The notes under the pieces were generated by a model that saw nothing but the letters and a program-made list of their open reading frames with translations, was not told the DNA's origin and made no database searches. A DNA stretch of 64,000 bases, from the NCBI RefSeq assembly GCF_001956295.1, contig NZ_MRTD01000002.1, forward strand, positions 436,501-500,500. The letters run 5' to 3'. Shown piece after piece: positions 16,990 through 26,484 of the stretch; within the stretch, counting starts at the first letter, position 1, and each line of letters begins with the position of its first letter. The DNA is from Paenibacillus sp. FSL A5-0031. Its GTDB lineage: Bacteria; Bacillota; Bacilli; Paenibacillales; Paenibacillaceae. The translations under genes were made by a program, and so were the position numbers.

Positions 16990-18804
16990 TTATTTCCGAA
17001 GAGCATCCGCCGGCTCAGCAGCAATTAGTTTCCGACTAACAATCGTACTCATTAAAAGAATAATGATAAATGTTGAAATGACAGTAATCGCAATTTGCAG
17101 GGCTTGTATGATCATTCCGCCCCCTAGCAAAAGACTATATACATAACTGATGACGAAGAACATCCCGATACTGAGAATCGTTGATGTACTAGCTAAAAGG
17201 ATGTTTTCAGCAGCTAATATCCCTCTGATCCATCCTTTGTTGTAGCCGAGAGCTGCTAAAATTCCGATCTCACGGTATCTAGCATTTGTTTGTTTAGCAA
17301 GCAGTACAATGCTAATAAAAAGTGCGATGGATAAAATAAGAATGGACACAGCAAGAAAAAGCTTCTTTACGCTGTTAAAGGTTTTCTCCAGAGCAGCGAC
17401 TTGCTCCACAGCCGTTTTGGTCGTTATGTTTTGTTTTTCCAAATCCTCTGTTACCGGCACAATATCCGAAAAGCTTGTTACATCATAAGAAACTGAGAAT
17501 GGCCTCTCTCCTCTCTCATGCCCATACAGTGATTGCTCCACATCGGCGCTGATGAAAAAGTCATCATAACCTGCGTTATAGATACCGCTGATTGTGAGAG
17601 GGAAACTGTCTCCGTTATATTTTAGCGTTATTTTTTGGCCAATGAGCTCACGGATATTATCGGTAAGTTTTCTCCCTACACTTGGCGTAATTGAAATCTC
17701 GTTCTCCCCATATCTCGGCATGATGCCATATGACATATTTTCAGTGGCTCTTGGCATGGGTATTTTCTCTTTAAAGCTAACGCTCCCTGCACTTAGGGTA
17801 AGTGCTATGTCCTTGAGCACGTATTGATAATAGACATTTTCAATTCTTTGATCCTGGATTAATAGTTTAAATGGATCTTGTTTCTCATTTAACGCAATAT
17901 ATCCGTTATTGAACGCGGTGTTTTTGTCTTTAAAATCAGTAATAGTCTGACTCATGATGTTGCTGGATGATAGTGATACAACAAACAGCGCAATTCCTAT
18001 TGCAATAACCAAGCTAACTGCCATATAACGAAATAGTCGCACTCTAAAATTTTTAACAGCACGCTTCCAAATGGAAACCTTGGCACGGTTACTCGTATGC
18101 TTTGCTTTGATTCGCTTTTGGACTATCGTTTGTTCTGCTGATATTGTTTGAGATGAAACAACCTGTATCTTCCCATTTTGGATAGACAAAACTTCATCAG
18201 CCCACGAACATATCTTTTTATCATGGGTAATGACAACGACCAACCGATCCCTTGCCACTTCCTTCAAGATATCCATGATTTGATTAGCTAACTCACGATC
18301 AAGTGCTCCAGTTGGCTCATCTGCGAATAATATTTGCGGATCATTCACGAGAGCTCTCGCAATCGCAACGCGCTGCTTTTGCCCCCCTGATAGGTTTTCC
18401 ACTTTTTCTTCTGCCTTCGTTTCGATGCCCAACTCTTTGATTAATGCAAATAACTTATCACGGTTTTCTTGCGCTGATTTCCCATTCAACTCAGCTGCGA
18501 GTAAAATATTTTCCATAACAGTATAACCGCTTATTAAATTGTAACTTTGAAAAATAAACCCGATATGGTTTTGTCGGAATTGGCAAAGCTCTGCTGGAGT
18601 CAATTCTGTAATTTTCTCATCGCATACCGTAATGTTTCCTTTGTAATTCATATCAAACCCTGCAAGCAGGTTCAATAATGTACTTTTCCCACTGCCTGAT
18701 GCGCCAAGAATACAGGTAATCCCTGTATCCCGAAACGTATAGCCTAGATGGTTTAAAATCGTTTGGTCACCATATTTTTTTGTTACCTCTTCTAAAATAA
18801 TCAT
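16990..18804 (-). CDS. Fused ABC ATPase-permease (MacB/FtsX type), second subunit
   Basis: This 604-residue protein has an ATPase domain (residues 1-215: Walker A LGASGSGKSTLL, signature LSGGQKQR, Walker B ILFADEPTGALD, His in VVITHD). A helix near 263-283, an extracellular MacB-type domain, and three C-terminal helices of an FtsX permease (about 490-600) follow. The start overlaps the stop of the upstream gene (ATGA), so it is made together with its partner; the pair probably forms a heterodimer. This exporter type moves peptides, lipoproteins or cell-wall-active drugs, or signals across the membrane. Confidence 0.9.
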   Translation of the reverse strand: MIILEEVTKKYGDQTILNHLGYTFRDTGITCILGASGSGKSTLLNLLAGFDMNYKGNITVCDEKITELTPAELCQFRQNHIGFIFQSYNLISGYTVMENILLAAELNGKSAQENRDKLFALIKELGIETKAEEKVENLSGGQKQRVAIARALVNDPQILFADEPTGALDRELANQIMDILKEVARDRLVVVITHDKKICSWADEVLSIQNGKIQVVSSQTISAEQTIVQKRIKAKHTSNRAKVSIWKRAVKNFRVRLFRYMAVSLVIAIGIALFVVSLSSSNIMSQTITDFKDKNTAFNNGYIALNEKQDPFKLLIQDQRIENVYYQYVLKDIALTLSAGSVSFKEKIPMPRATENMSYGIMPRYGENEISITPSVGRKLTDNIRELIGQKITLKYNGDSFPLTISGIYNAGYDDFFISADVEQSLYGHERGERPFSVSYDVTSFSDIVPVTEDLEKQNITTKTAVEQVAALEKTFNSVKKLFLAVSILILSIALFISIVLLAKQTNARYREIGILAALGYNKGWIRGILAAENILLASTSTILSIGMFFVISYVYSLLLGGGMIIQALQIAITVISTFIIILLMSTIVSRKLIAAEPADALRK

Positions 18805-20753
18805 GATCTGTCACCTGACTTCAACGATTTGAATGTATTTACAGTCCCAATCACCATCGTTGTTATCAAGCTGCAAAACCAAGCAATGAGGATTATCAGG
18901 CCCGCTTCTATAGCATATGATTTGGCTTCCAAAACACCTGGCGAGCCAGTAATTGAATTCATAGCCATGTTGATGAGTGGAGAGGCCAACACAAATAACA
19001 CAAATACCGCTAAGCTAACAAACAAGTATTCCACGAACGTAATTTTTGTTAGATCGCTATTCCTATAGCCGTTTATTTTGAAAATCGCATATTCTCTTTT
19101 ACGCATAGCTGCAGTCATGAACGAAATGGCAAGCGAAACGATTAGAGACAGAATGCTAATGACAATGACAGCTGAGCCTGATTGTTCTTTCGCCTGAGCA
19201 TTTAATCGAACCATATCTTCGACCAGTTCAAATCTGCCATTCGGCACAATTCCCATCGCCAGCAGCTCGTCTTTCAATGAAATCATGTCTTCAGCGCTAT
19301 TTGCTCTCATCGAGAAATTAGACGTTTTGGATTTCATGTTCGCCTGTTCACGCATTTCCACAACTGATGATTTACTGAAAAAGAATGAGTCGTTTACTGG
19401 AAACTCCTTAATCTCACCATTAATCTCTACCACAGCTGTTGTATCCGCTACACCAACAATTTTGATAGTTGTACCAACTGGCATTTCAACTGGTTCTCCG
19501 GAATCCCAATTAAATAACGTCCCGCGGAGGTCAATCGTTTTGCCGATGAGATCATTATTGGAAACGCCTAAAACATCTGCCAAGCTGTTTGAGACAACCA
19601 CTTCATTATGATCACCCGAGGGCATTTTACCAGCTATTAGCTTTTTGAATACAGGAACATTGTTTGAGCCCTCAATCTTGTGCTCCTTGCCATCTAAGAC
19701 TACCGTAATATTATTCACTGCCTGAGCAAATACCACGTGCTTCACACGTTCATCATTTAAGTATTTTTCATAAAGGCCTGCAATGTCCTGATCCACATCG
19801 ACATTCGGCTTTTGCTCTTGATCAGATTCACTTGAACTGCCTGCGCTTATAAATTTAGACGCAATTTCAATATCAAAAAGGCCCTCGCCAATCGCAGCGT
19901 ACAACTCATCAAAGCTGTTTTGACTCGTGTTCTGTATACGGCCTGATGTATTCATGAATAGAAAGCTTGTCGATACCAATATGGCAATAACCAACACCGC
20001 GTATCTGCTTATTTTACTCTTTATATTGGTCATTGAGATTGACATGGTCCGCTTCACAGATAATGCAGGTTTTGCTGTCATTGGAGATGGTTTTGGCTTA
20101 GCTTGTTCAACTTTGGTTTCCGACACGAGCTCGCCTTTATCAAACTCAAAAACACTGCTGTTATCGTCAAGCATCGAGCTATCATGCGTGACGATAATGA
20201 CAGTACGCGTTTTGGCGATTTGCTTCAATATATTAATAATTACACTGGCTGATTTCGGGTCAAGCGCAGCTGTGGGCTCATCCGCAATAAGGACCTCCGG
20301 ATTTTTCATAAGCTCTCTTGCTATAGCCACCCGCTGCTTTTGACCGCCAGATAGATTTCTGACCTTCTGCTTTGCGAGCTCATTAATTTTAAGCTGCTTC
20401 ATAAGCTGGGTTATTCGTTCACCTGAAATGGTATCGTTTAAGTAAAGAGGCATTTTAATGTTATCCAATACCGATAAATCATCGATCAAATTAAATTCCT
20501 GCCATACGATCCCGATTTTTTTATTGTGATACTCACTCTTATCCTTTTGGCTCAGCGTTTTTAAACTTTGCTTTTTGTAATAAGCCTCCCCTTTAAAATC
20601 CTGGTCCAAACCAGCTAATATTTTGAGGAGGGTTGTTTTCCCGCTTCCTGATGCACCTACGATAAAATTAAGCCCACCCTTGATTTCCAGAGATATATTT
20701 TTAAGTGCATATTCCTGGCCAAATAATCTGGATACATTATGAATTTCATACAT
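18801..20753 (-). CDS. Fused ABC ATPase-permease (MacB/FtsX type), first subunit
   Basis: This 650-residue protein has an N-terminal ATPase (Walker A VGASGSGKTTLL, signature LSGGQKQR, Walker B VLIADEPTAALD, VIIVTHD), a helix near 262-285, a 250-residue extracytoplasmic domain, and three C-terminal helices with FtsX-permease character (ISFMTAAMRKREYAIFKING). ATG 20753 is chosen because AGGAG lies 8 nt upstream and MYEIHNVSRLFG is the proper NBD start; the frame stays open upstream but crosses the promoter. It is paired with the downstream ATPase-permease by a 4-nt overlap. No periplasmic adaptor gene accompanies them. Confidence 0.9.
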   Translation of the reverse strand: MYEIHNVSRLFGQEYALKNISLEIKGGLNFIVGASGSGKTTLLKILAGLDQDFKGEAYYKKQSLKTLSQKDKSEYHNKKIGIVWQEFNLIDDLSVLDNIKMPLYLNDTISGERITQLMKQLKINELAKQKVRNLSGGQKQRVAIARELMKNPEVLIADEPTAALDPKSASVIINILKQIAKTRTVIIVTHDSSMLDDNSSVFEFDKGELVSETKVEQAKPKPSPMTAKPALSVKRTMSISMTNIKSKISRYAVLVIAILVSTSFLFMNTSGRIQNTSQNSFDELYAAIGEGLFDIEIASKFISAGSSSESDQEQKPNVDVDQDIAGLYEKYLNDERVKHVVFAQAVNNITVVLDGKEHKIEGSNNVPVFKKLIAGKMPSGDHNEVVVSNSLADVLGVSNNDLIGKTIDLRGTLFNWDSGEPVEMPVGTTIKIVGVADTTAVVEINGEIKEFPVNDSFFFSKSSVVEMREQANMKSKTSNFSMRANSAEDMISLKDELLAMGIVPNGRFELVEDMVRLNAQAKEQSGSAVIVISILSLIVSLAISFMTAAMRKREYAIFKINGYRNSDLTKITFVEYLFVSLAVFVLFVLASPLINMAMNSITGSPGVLEAKSYAIEAGLIILIAWFCSLITTMVIGTVNTFKSLKSGDRS

Positions 20754-20793
20754 GTTTATTTCTCCTATCTTTCCTTTATTATTGATGGCAGTT

Positions 20794-20821
20794 TCTATAC
20801 TATAAAGGATCAATGTGTCAT
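20794..20821 (-). promoter_or_regulatory. Sigma-A-type promoter of the fused ABC operon
   Basis: On the minus strand ATGACA (20821-20816) and TATAGA (20799-20794) are separated by 16 nt, about 40 nt before the start codon. Confidence 0.5.
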
Positions 20822-20846
20822 TCAGGTGGCGGTACGGCAATAAAAA

Positions 20847-20896
20847 GAGCGTCAGAAGATAACCTATGTTTCACCATAGGTTATCTTCTGACGCTC
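20847..20896 (-). terminator. 22-bp perfect terminator ending an orphan unit
   Basis: A perfect 22-bp stem (20847-20868 with 20875-20896) with a 6-nt loop is followed on the minus strand by TTTTTATTG. No annotated gene lies upstream of it on that strand; it closes the unit at 20897-21062. Confidence 0.8.
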
Positions 20897-21062
20897 AACT
20901 GTTTATAACGACTTATTACAACATGTTCTGGCGTAGCGCGCTTTCCGACAGAAGCCTCTGCTCCTCCAACGCTGAAGAATGGGGTTTCCGCTGAACCTGG
21001 AGAGTCATCCACCTTTACTTAGGTGGTCATATTCAAAGTGAAGTGATGGCGAAAACATTATA
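20897..21062 (-). ncRNA. Candidate small RNA or 30-codon gene bounded by terminators
   Basis: Between the SDR terminator (21140-21177) and the 22-bp terminator (20847-20896), the minus strand carries a perfect TATAAT (21062-21057) and about 160 nt of moderately GC-rich sequence. Small hairpins are visible, such as CCACCT-N5-AGGTGG near 21008-21025. A 30-codon frame runs from ATG 21008 to a double TAA ending at 20916 and 20913, but its AAAGGTGG lies right against the ATG, which is poor spacing. No -35 box is convincing. I do not recognise the RNA; it may be a structured RNA, a small protein gene, or a genome repeat. Confidence 0.4.
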
Positions 21063-21139
21063 GTATCCAATTTAACTCAGACGTTCTTTCAACACGCTAG
21101 TTGATTAATATAATTCCTTTCTCTATTTAAGGCGAGACA

Positions 21140-21177
21140 AAAAGTAAGGGCACCCGCGCTTGGGTGCCCTTACTTTT
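21140..21177 (-). terminator. Terminator of the SDR operon
   Basis: A perfect 16-bp stem (21140-21155 with 21162-21177) has A/T runs outside, 5 nt past the stop of the SDR gene on the minus strand. Confidence 0.88.
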
Positions 21178-21182
21178 TTTAT

Positions 21183-21938
21183 TTATCTCGCAGTTGCCCC
21201 GCCATCGAGAATGAATTCTGCACCCGTTGAGAAGGATGATTCATCGGATGCCAGGAAAACAACTAAATTCGCGACTTCCTCTACCGTACCAAAGCGTCCT
21301 AATGGCGCCACAATTTTGGCCAATTCAGACTCAGGTATCTTAGCTGTGTTAACAGCGTAGGCTCCCATCGCCGTATTAATGTAGGCCGGATGAATCGAAT
21401 TGACGCGGACATTAGCCGGAGCGTACTCAACGGCAGCATCCTTGGTCATAATTCGTACAGCGCCCTTGCTGGCACCATATGCAATATGACCTGCAGCCCC
21501 TTTTAGACCTGCAACGGAGGAGGCATTGATGACCGACCCGCCGCCTTTCTTCGCCATAAGCGGCATAACATGCTTCATCCCAAGAAACACGCTGGTGACA
21601 TTGATGCTCATCATGCGATTAAACTCGTCCAATGTCGTTTCTGCGAGAGGCTTGATGAAATAGATTCCTGCATTATTAAATAAAATATCAATTTGTCCAT
21701 ATGTGGATAAAGATGCGTCAACAACCTGAGTCCAGCTATCCTCATGACTAACATCATGGTGTAAAGCTAGCGCTTCACCGCCGGACTGTTGAATCTCGTC
21801 TGCTGTTTTTTTAACATTTTCAAAATTGATATCCGTTACGACAACTTTGGCTCCCTCTTTAGCAAACCGAAGTGCTGTTGTTTTTCCTATACCTGTACCT
21901 GCGCCTGTAATAACAGCAATTTTGCCTTGTAATCTCAT
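21183..21938 (-). CDS. Short-chain dehydrogenase/reductase (SDR), second of pair
   Basis: This is a 251-residue classical SDR. The NAD(P) site is [12 protein letters not shown]. Asp at the end of beta-2 (VVVTDINFE) suggests NAD preference. NNAG, the catalytic Ser in INASSVAGL, and Tyr/Lys in YGASKGA follow. It resembles the glucose-1-dehydrogenase/3-oxoacyl reductase-like group; the substrate is unknown. GGAAGG lies 7 nt before the start. It follows the other SDR gene by 59 nt in the same direction, and both are divergent from a LysR regulator that likely controls them. Confidence 0.9.
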   Translation of the reverse strand: MRLQGKIAVITGAGTGIGKTTALRFAKEGAKVVVTDINFENVKKTADEIQQSGGEALALHHDVSHEDSWTQVVDASLSTYGQIDILFNNAGIYFIKPLAETTLDEFNRMMSINVTSVFLGMKHVMPLMAKKGGGSVINASSVAGLKGAAGHIAYGASKGAVRIMTKDAAVEYAPANVRVNSIHPAYINTAMGAYAVNTAKIPESELAKIVAPLGRFGTVEEVANLVVFLASDESSFSTGAEFILDGGATAR

Positions 21939-21997
21939 CGTTGATCCTTCCTTTCGGATTTGTCTTCCTTACGAGATCCTAGTTATCGAAATGCGAA

Positions 21998-22741
21998 TTA
22001 TACCGCTGTGTAGCCGCCATCAACAAGCAGGCTGGCACCTGTTATAAAAGAAGCATCATCGCTGGCAAGGAACAACACGGCTTTACCGACTTCTTCAGGT
22101 TTGCCAAGGCGTTTCATCGGATGCAAATCGATAAGATGCTGCGTAATCGCTTCATTCCGCCCTGCGATGAGCGGTGTATCAATGTATCCTGGGCATATTG
22201 CATTGACTCGAATGCCTTTAGTTGCATAGTCCGCACTCAGCGACTGTGTCAAAAGCTTAACGCCGCCTTTCGCAGAAGCATACGCAGTAACATTTGCTTT
22301 GCCAACGTGGCTATGGATGGAGCCGCAATTTACGATGGAACCGCCTGTGCCTTGTTCAATCATTTGCTTGATTGCATATTTATCACAGAGAAATACACCT
22401 GTTAGATTGATATCAATGGTTCTATTCCAGGCATCTAAGCTTAATAGATCAGCAGGCCCGTCCTTAGCTATACCTGCGTTTGCAAACAGAACATCCAGCT
22501 TGCCATATTTGCTCACTGTCTGGGATACCATATGAATGACGTCGTCCTCGTTGGACACGTCCGTTTTTACAAACAAGGTATCAAAGCCTTCTGTATTCAA
22601 CTGATCGGAAACGCCCTGCCCATGATCAGAAAAATCCGCAATGACCACTTTCGCCCCTTCTTCGGCAAATAATCGGACGGTTACTTCGCCAATACCGCTT
22701 GCACCGCCAGTAACAATAACAACTTTATCTTGGAATCTCAT
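21998..22741 (-). CDS. Short-chain dehydrogenase/reductase (SDR), first of pair
   Basis: This is a 247-residue classical SDR with TGGASGIGEVTV (cofactor site), Asp in VVIADFSDH, ANAG in place of NNAG, Ser in VNCGSIHS, and Tyr/Lys in YASAKGGVK. ATG 22741 is chosen because AAGGAG lies upstream and the family N-terminus MRFQDKVVIVTGG begins here; the frame remains open to 22816 without a ribosome site. It is about half identical by eye in motif regions to its neighbour but not a recent duplicate. Divergent from the LysR gene. Confidence 0.9.
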   Translation of the reverse strand: MRFQDKVVIVTGGASGIGEVTVRLFAEEGAKVVIADFSDHGQGVSDQLNTEGFDTLFVKTDVSNEDDVIHMVSQTVSKYGKLDVLFANAGIAKDGPADLLSLDAWNRTIDINLTGVFLCDKYAIKQMIEQGTGGSIVNCGSIHSHVGKANVTAYASAKGGVKLLTQSLSADYATKGIRVNAICPGYIDTPLIAGRNEAITQHLIDLHPMKRLGKPEEVGKAVLFLASDDASFITGASLLVDGGYTAV

Positions 22742-22854
22742 GTTATCAACACTCCTTCTTATGATTCGAGCCCAAAAACGGTCTCGATTACGTTGTCCAT
22801 AATCCGCCAATTTCACTCTTACTTTATAAGTACGAGTAGCTGTACCTTGATTTC

Positions 22855-22880
22855 ATCTTATCACTGTTATAAGTTAAGAT
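22855..22880. promoter_or_regulatory. Candidate LysR operator
   Basis: Nested palindromes CTTAT-N7-ATAAG (22857-22873) and ATCTTA/TAAGAT (22855-22860 with 22875-22880) lie in the divergent SDR/LysR region, 60 nt before the LysR start. The size and AT-rich half-sites fit a LysR T-N11-A-type site. Confidence 0.4.
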
Positions 22881-22939
22881 AAATTTAAACAAATTGAATT
22901 ATACTTAAGAAAAACTAAAACAAGGGAGATAGGTCATTC

Positions 22940-23860
22940 ATGAATATCGAAAAGCTGGAGTATCTTGTTGAAGTTGTAAAAACGGGGTCGATCTCGGCTG
23001 CCGCTCAAAATCTTCATGTGACCGTATCGGCTATTAGCCAGGCGATTTCAAGCCTAGAATCGGAATGGGGGGTTGTCATCCTAAAACGATCTCGTTCAGG
23101 AGCAGTACCAACAGCCGAAGGAATTGTAATTATAAAAAAGGTGTATGAAGTTCTTAACAAGTACAAAGAGCTAGTCGAGACCACACAGGGCTATTCTAAT
23201 TCTGTACAAGGCCATTTGCGATTCGCCACCATTCCCGGCCATGCTTTTCTGATTGAGAATGCCGTCATGGATTTTAAAAAGGATTATCCGCAAATACGAA
23301 TGGAAATTTTCGAGAAGGGCTCTCAGGAAATTATCGACGACATTCTGCATAATCGAGCTGACTTGGGTTTTATTATATTGTTTGAGAATCGCCTTGTTGA
23401 AAATATCGGACTGTCCATTGAACGCTTGATGAGTGTAAAGATGGTTGCTGCAGTAAGCACACAGTCTCCATTGGCGCTTAACAAAACGATTACGCCAGAG
23501 GAAATTATGCAGCAAACGATCGTCTTGTATAATGATGATTATGTGAAATGGTTTATGGATGACTTTCAAGCCAAATATGGCACGGTGGATATTTTGTTTA
23601 CGACAAACAACCCGAATTCGATTGGCAGGGCACTCCTAAATCATCATGCCGTAACCATCGGCCTTGATTACTCTTTTGTGAGTGATTTGTCCATTATTCG
23701 GGATCAATCGGTCATTTTGGAGCTCGATTTAACTGGCCAAGGTGCTGTTTATTTAGGCCTTATTCAGCCTGAAGGACATCACTCTACTCCGATTTCAAAG
23801 AGCTTTATTACCCGGCTTAAACATGATCTAGCGGATGTAAAAGCTAATTTTGAGTCGTAA
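22940..23860 (+). CDS. LysR-family transcriptional regulator
   Basis: This 306-residue protein has an N-terminal winged helix (MNIEKLEYLVEVVKTGSISA, AAQNLHVTVSAISQAISSLE) and a C-terminal periplasmic-binding-like effector domain (from about residue 90: GHLRFATIPGHAFLIE). It is divergent from the two SDR genes, the standard LysR layout, so it probably activates them in response to their substrate. The last 17 nt overlap the convergent lactone-oxidase gene tail to tail, with no room for an intervening terminator. Confidence 0.92.
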   Translation: MNIEKLEYLVEVVKTGSISAAAQNLHVTVSAISQAISSLESEWGVVILKRSRSGAVPTAEGIVIIKKVYEVLNKYKELVETTQGYSNSVQGHLRFATIPGHAFLIENAVMDFKKDYPQIRMEIFEKGSQEIIDDILHNRADLGFIILFENRLVENIGLSIERLMSVKMVAAVSTQSPLALNKTITPEEIMQQTIVLYNDDYVKWFMDDFQAKYGTVDILFTTNNPNSIGRALLNHHAVTIGLDYSFVSDLSIIRDQSVILELDLTGQGAVYLGLIQPEGHHSTPISKSFITRLKHDLADVKANFES

Positions 23861-25157
23861 ACAACTCCCGCAAATAAGGACTCATGAACAAATCATGAGG
23901 GTCCATTTGCTTTCTTATTTCAGCAAATTCCTGCCACATCGGATAGCGCTTAATTAAATTGGCAGCTTTGAGCGTATGCATTTTCCCCCAGTGGGGTCTG
24001 CCTTCATACCGAAGAAAGATTTGCTCCATCACTTCAAAATAACGTTTGTACGGCATACCTTTATACATATGGACTGCTATATAGGCAGAATCGCGGCCAT
24101 ACGCAGGACTAAGCCAGATTTCATCAGCCGCCACGTAACGGCACTCAATAGGGAAATGAACATGGAATCGCTCACGTTCCATTGCCTCTCGCATTTCACG
24201 AATGACCGACGTCATGGCTTCTTTCGGCAAGCTGTATTCCATTTCATAAAAACGGACGGTTCTTTCTGTCGCAAATATGCGGTGGCTATAGTTCGCTTTC
24301 GTCGCAACGGGTACACTTGATGCACTTAACCTGCTTATGGCAGCACTTGCAGTGGGGATCATCTTACAAAGCCCTGATAGTAAGCCAAACAATGTGTTTT
24401 CAATTAGCTTTTCATTTACATATTCAATCCATTTGTTCGTAGGTATGGGCGCATCCGTCTCATTCATCAGTTTGACCTGACAAGTCTCCGCATATGGAAA
24501 CCAAAAAAACTCAAAATGCCGGTTATCCTCTACAAGATTCGGCAATTGCGTCAAGCAGTCCGTCAAAGCCATACGTTTGCTCTCATAGGAAAGTACATAA
24601 GAGCTCCTTAAACGGAGCTTTACCTGAACGATAATGCCTAATGTGCCTAATGAAACCTGTAATGCTCGAAATACAGCCGGATGTGACTGCAGCGTATATT
24701 CCATCACTTCTCCTAAGCCATTTACGACCGTTATGCCAATCACCTGTGTAGCTATACTTCCTAAGCGCAGCCCTGATCCGTGAGTTCCTGTACTAATCGC
24801 ACCTGCAATCGACTGAACATCTATATCGCCTAGATTTTCCTGCGCCAGTCCTTCCTCATGCAACAGCTCGCCTAACCGCTTCAGCTTCGTTCCTGCCCAG
24901 ACGACAGCCGTCTGCTCGTCAGCATTTACGCTCACCACTCCTTGCAGCTCGTCAAGCGATACAAGCACCTGATCAGAAGCAGCAACCGCCGTAAAAGAGT
25001 GCGCTGACCCTACAACGCGCAAATATTTGCCTTTCTTCAAACTCTCATGACGAACGATTGCCACTACTTCATCTATCGTCTTCGGATGCCGAATAAGCTC
25101 AGGAGCGGCAGTGACTGACCCCGACCAATTTGTCCAGCTATTCCGATTCGCTGTCAT
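23844..25157 (-). CDS. FAD-linked aldonolactone oxidase (VAO family)
   Basis: This is a 437-residue flavoprotein of the vanillyl-alcohol-oxidase superfamily with a PCMH FAD domain (HPKTIDEVVAIVRH; VVGSAHSFTAVAAS with the His position used for covalent FAD; GDIDVQSIAGAISTGTHGSG). A C-terminal ALO domain ends with HWGKMHTLKAANL and LFMSPYLREL. It is related to D-arabinono-1,4-lactone, L-gulono-lactone and alditol oxidases; the true substrate is unknown. ATG 25157 gives a 4-nt ATGA overlap with the upstream PLP enzyme and suitable spacing from AGGGGA; ATG 25166 sits too close to it. Confidence 0.87.
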   Translation of the reverse strand: MTANRNSWTNWSGSVTAAPELIRHPKTIDEVVAIVRHESLKKGKYLRVVGSAHSFTAVAASDQVLVSLDELQGVVSVNADEQTAVVWAGTKLKRLGELLHEEGLAQENLGDIDVQSIAGAISTGTHGSGLRLGSIATQVIGITVVNGLGEVMEYTLQSHPAVFRALQVSLGTLGIIVQVKLRLRSSYVLSYESKRMALTDCLTQLPNLVEDNRHFEFFWFPYAETCQVKLMNETDAPIPTNKWIEYVNEKLIENTLFGLLSGLCKMIPTASAAISRLSASSVPVATKANYSHRIFATERTVRFYEMEYSLPKEAMTSVIREMREAMERERFHVHFPIECRYVAADEIWLSPAYGRDSAYIAVHMYKGMPYKRYFEVMEQIFLRYEGRPHWGKMHTLKAANLIKRYPMWQEFAEIRKQMDPHDLFMSPYLRELFTTQN

Positions 25158-26374
25158 AGGAAACATTCCCCTTCTCCGCGGTAGGTTAAGTACTCGTCAA
25201 CGATGCCTTCCCCAGTTATCGCATACAGCTTTGGAAACCGTTCGCATAATTCCCCAGCCTTCGCATGCCGGAAAAAGATTGGATCTCCTAACTCGAGAGC
25301 CAAACCGCTCGGACAACGAAGCGGCGTCTGCACCTCACCGGCGCCTTCTAACGAAATCAACGTTAAGCCTTCCGGCAAATGCGGCTGCGGCGCTTTTTCC
25401 GCGCTAACAGCACCTGAAGCGGTGTAACCCCCGCCCAAGCAGGTTACCATATCTAATCTAGGCTTCCGCACGATTTCCACCGCATATCCGGCAGCAGGAA
25501 AATACTGAAAATCAGCATAATGATCGAACAGCGTAGGACAATAAAAACCGGAGCCTACGGTGATTTCCGTTACTCCCTGCTCCAGCTTAGAGCTGCTTAT
25601 ACTCCCAGTGCCTCCAGCGTTTACAAAGCGCAGTTCCGCGCCTAACGCGTGAATACCTTGCAGCACTTCCTCACGCCTTTCAGCTACTTCTCGAATTGAA
25701 CGCCGCTTCAGCTGGCGGATGAATGAATTTTTTAACCACTGTCCCGAAACCCGGTCCCCTACCCCAGCAATTTGCGCCTCGTAGCCCATTACACCGTCCA
25801 GCCTTACCCATTTGGATTGCATAATCCTCTCGACAATCGGCTTAGCCAGTGGCCATGAGGTTACCGGTGATCTCCATATGCCAAAATGCAGTCCTGGATA
25901 GTTTGCAGACATATCGATATCCAGACAAACGGCTGCCTGTACGCCAGTGGCTGCTGCAAGCCGCTCGATATGCTCCACATGCTGAATGGAATCAACCATA
26001 AATACAACCGTTCGGCCACTAGCTGCAGCTTCTAACAGAATTGATATTTCGCCCGGCTCCCAAACGGGATAACCAAGCAGCAAATCATCAAAGCCATGCT
26101 TCAGCAGAAAAGCCGCCTCTCTTGCCGTATAACACATAACGCCTTGATACACTTTGTCTGAATGAAGAATACGTCGAAGAACCTCCACAGACCTTATTGA
26201 TTTACTTGCGACTCGAATTTTTTTGTCACCCGCCGCAGCCGCAATGGCTCTGCTATTCGCATCCAATAAATCAAGATTTACATAAGCAAAAGGCTTCGCT
26301 GTCTGCACAAAAATCCTTTTATATTGCTCATAGTAAGGGAGCTCGATAGGCCATTCTCCATTCTGTTTATGCAT
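25154..26374 (-). CDS. PLP-dependent amino-acid deaminase/aldolase (D-threonine aldolase-like)
   Basis: This is a 406-residue fold-III PLP enzyme with an alanine-racemase-type N-terminal barrel. PLP-lysine is likely in IRVASKSIRSVEVL, followed by LDIDMSANYPGLHFG, RFVNAGGTGSISS and EITVGSGFYCPTLFD. The C-terminal DSD1-like metal-binding region ends with GDPIFFRHAKAGEL, where the His/Cys positions of the family would be H and E. The family splits D-threo-3-hydroxy amino acids or deaminates D-serine. ATG 26374 has only a distant GAGGA upstream, and no better in-frame start exists before the fba terminator. Coupled by ATGA to the flavin oxidase. Confidence 0.8.
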   Translation of the reverse strand: MHKQNGEWPIELPYYEQYKRIFVQTAKPFAYVNLDLLDANSRAIAAAAGDKKIRVASKSIRSVEVLRRILHSDKVYQGVMCYTAREAAFLLKHGFDDLLLGYPVWEPGEISILLEAAASGRTVVFMVDSIQHVEHIERLAAATGVQAAVCLDIDMSANYPGLHFGIWRSPVTSWPLAKPIVERIMQSKWVRLDGVMGYEAQIAGVGDRVSGQWLKNSFIRQLKRRSIREVAERREEVLQGIHALGAELRFVNAGGTGSISSSKLEQGVTEITVGSGFYCPTLFDHYADFQYFPAAGYAVEIVRKPRLDMVTCLGGGYTASGAVSAEKAPQPHLPEGLTLISLEGAGEVQTPLRCPSGLALELGDPIFFRHAKAGELCERFPKLYAITGEGIVDEYLTYRGEGECFL

Positions 26375-26484
26375 GTTTATTTTTACATTATATTCCTCGT
26401 TTCTAATTGAAATCCTTTTTATTTGCTGGCGCTTAGCTTGGCGGGAACGTGAGCAGCCTTGCGTTTGCCGCAAATCAGATAACA

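Noticed and set aside
20897..21062. Identity of the unit as 6S RNA, tmRNA, RNase P, SRP RNA or a known riboswitch
   Set aside because: None of the conserved signatures I know for these RNAs (for example the tmRNA tag frame, GAGGAAAGUC of RNase P, T-box AGGGTGGNACCGCG) is present.
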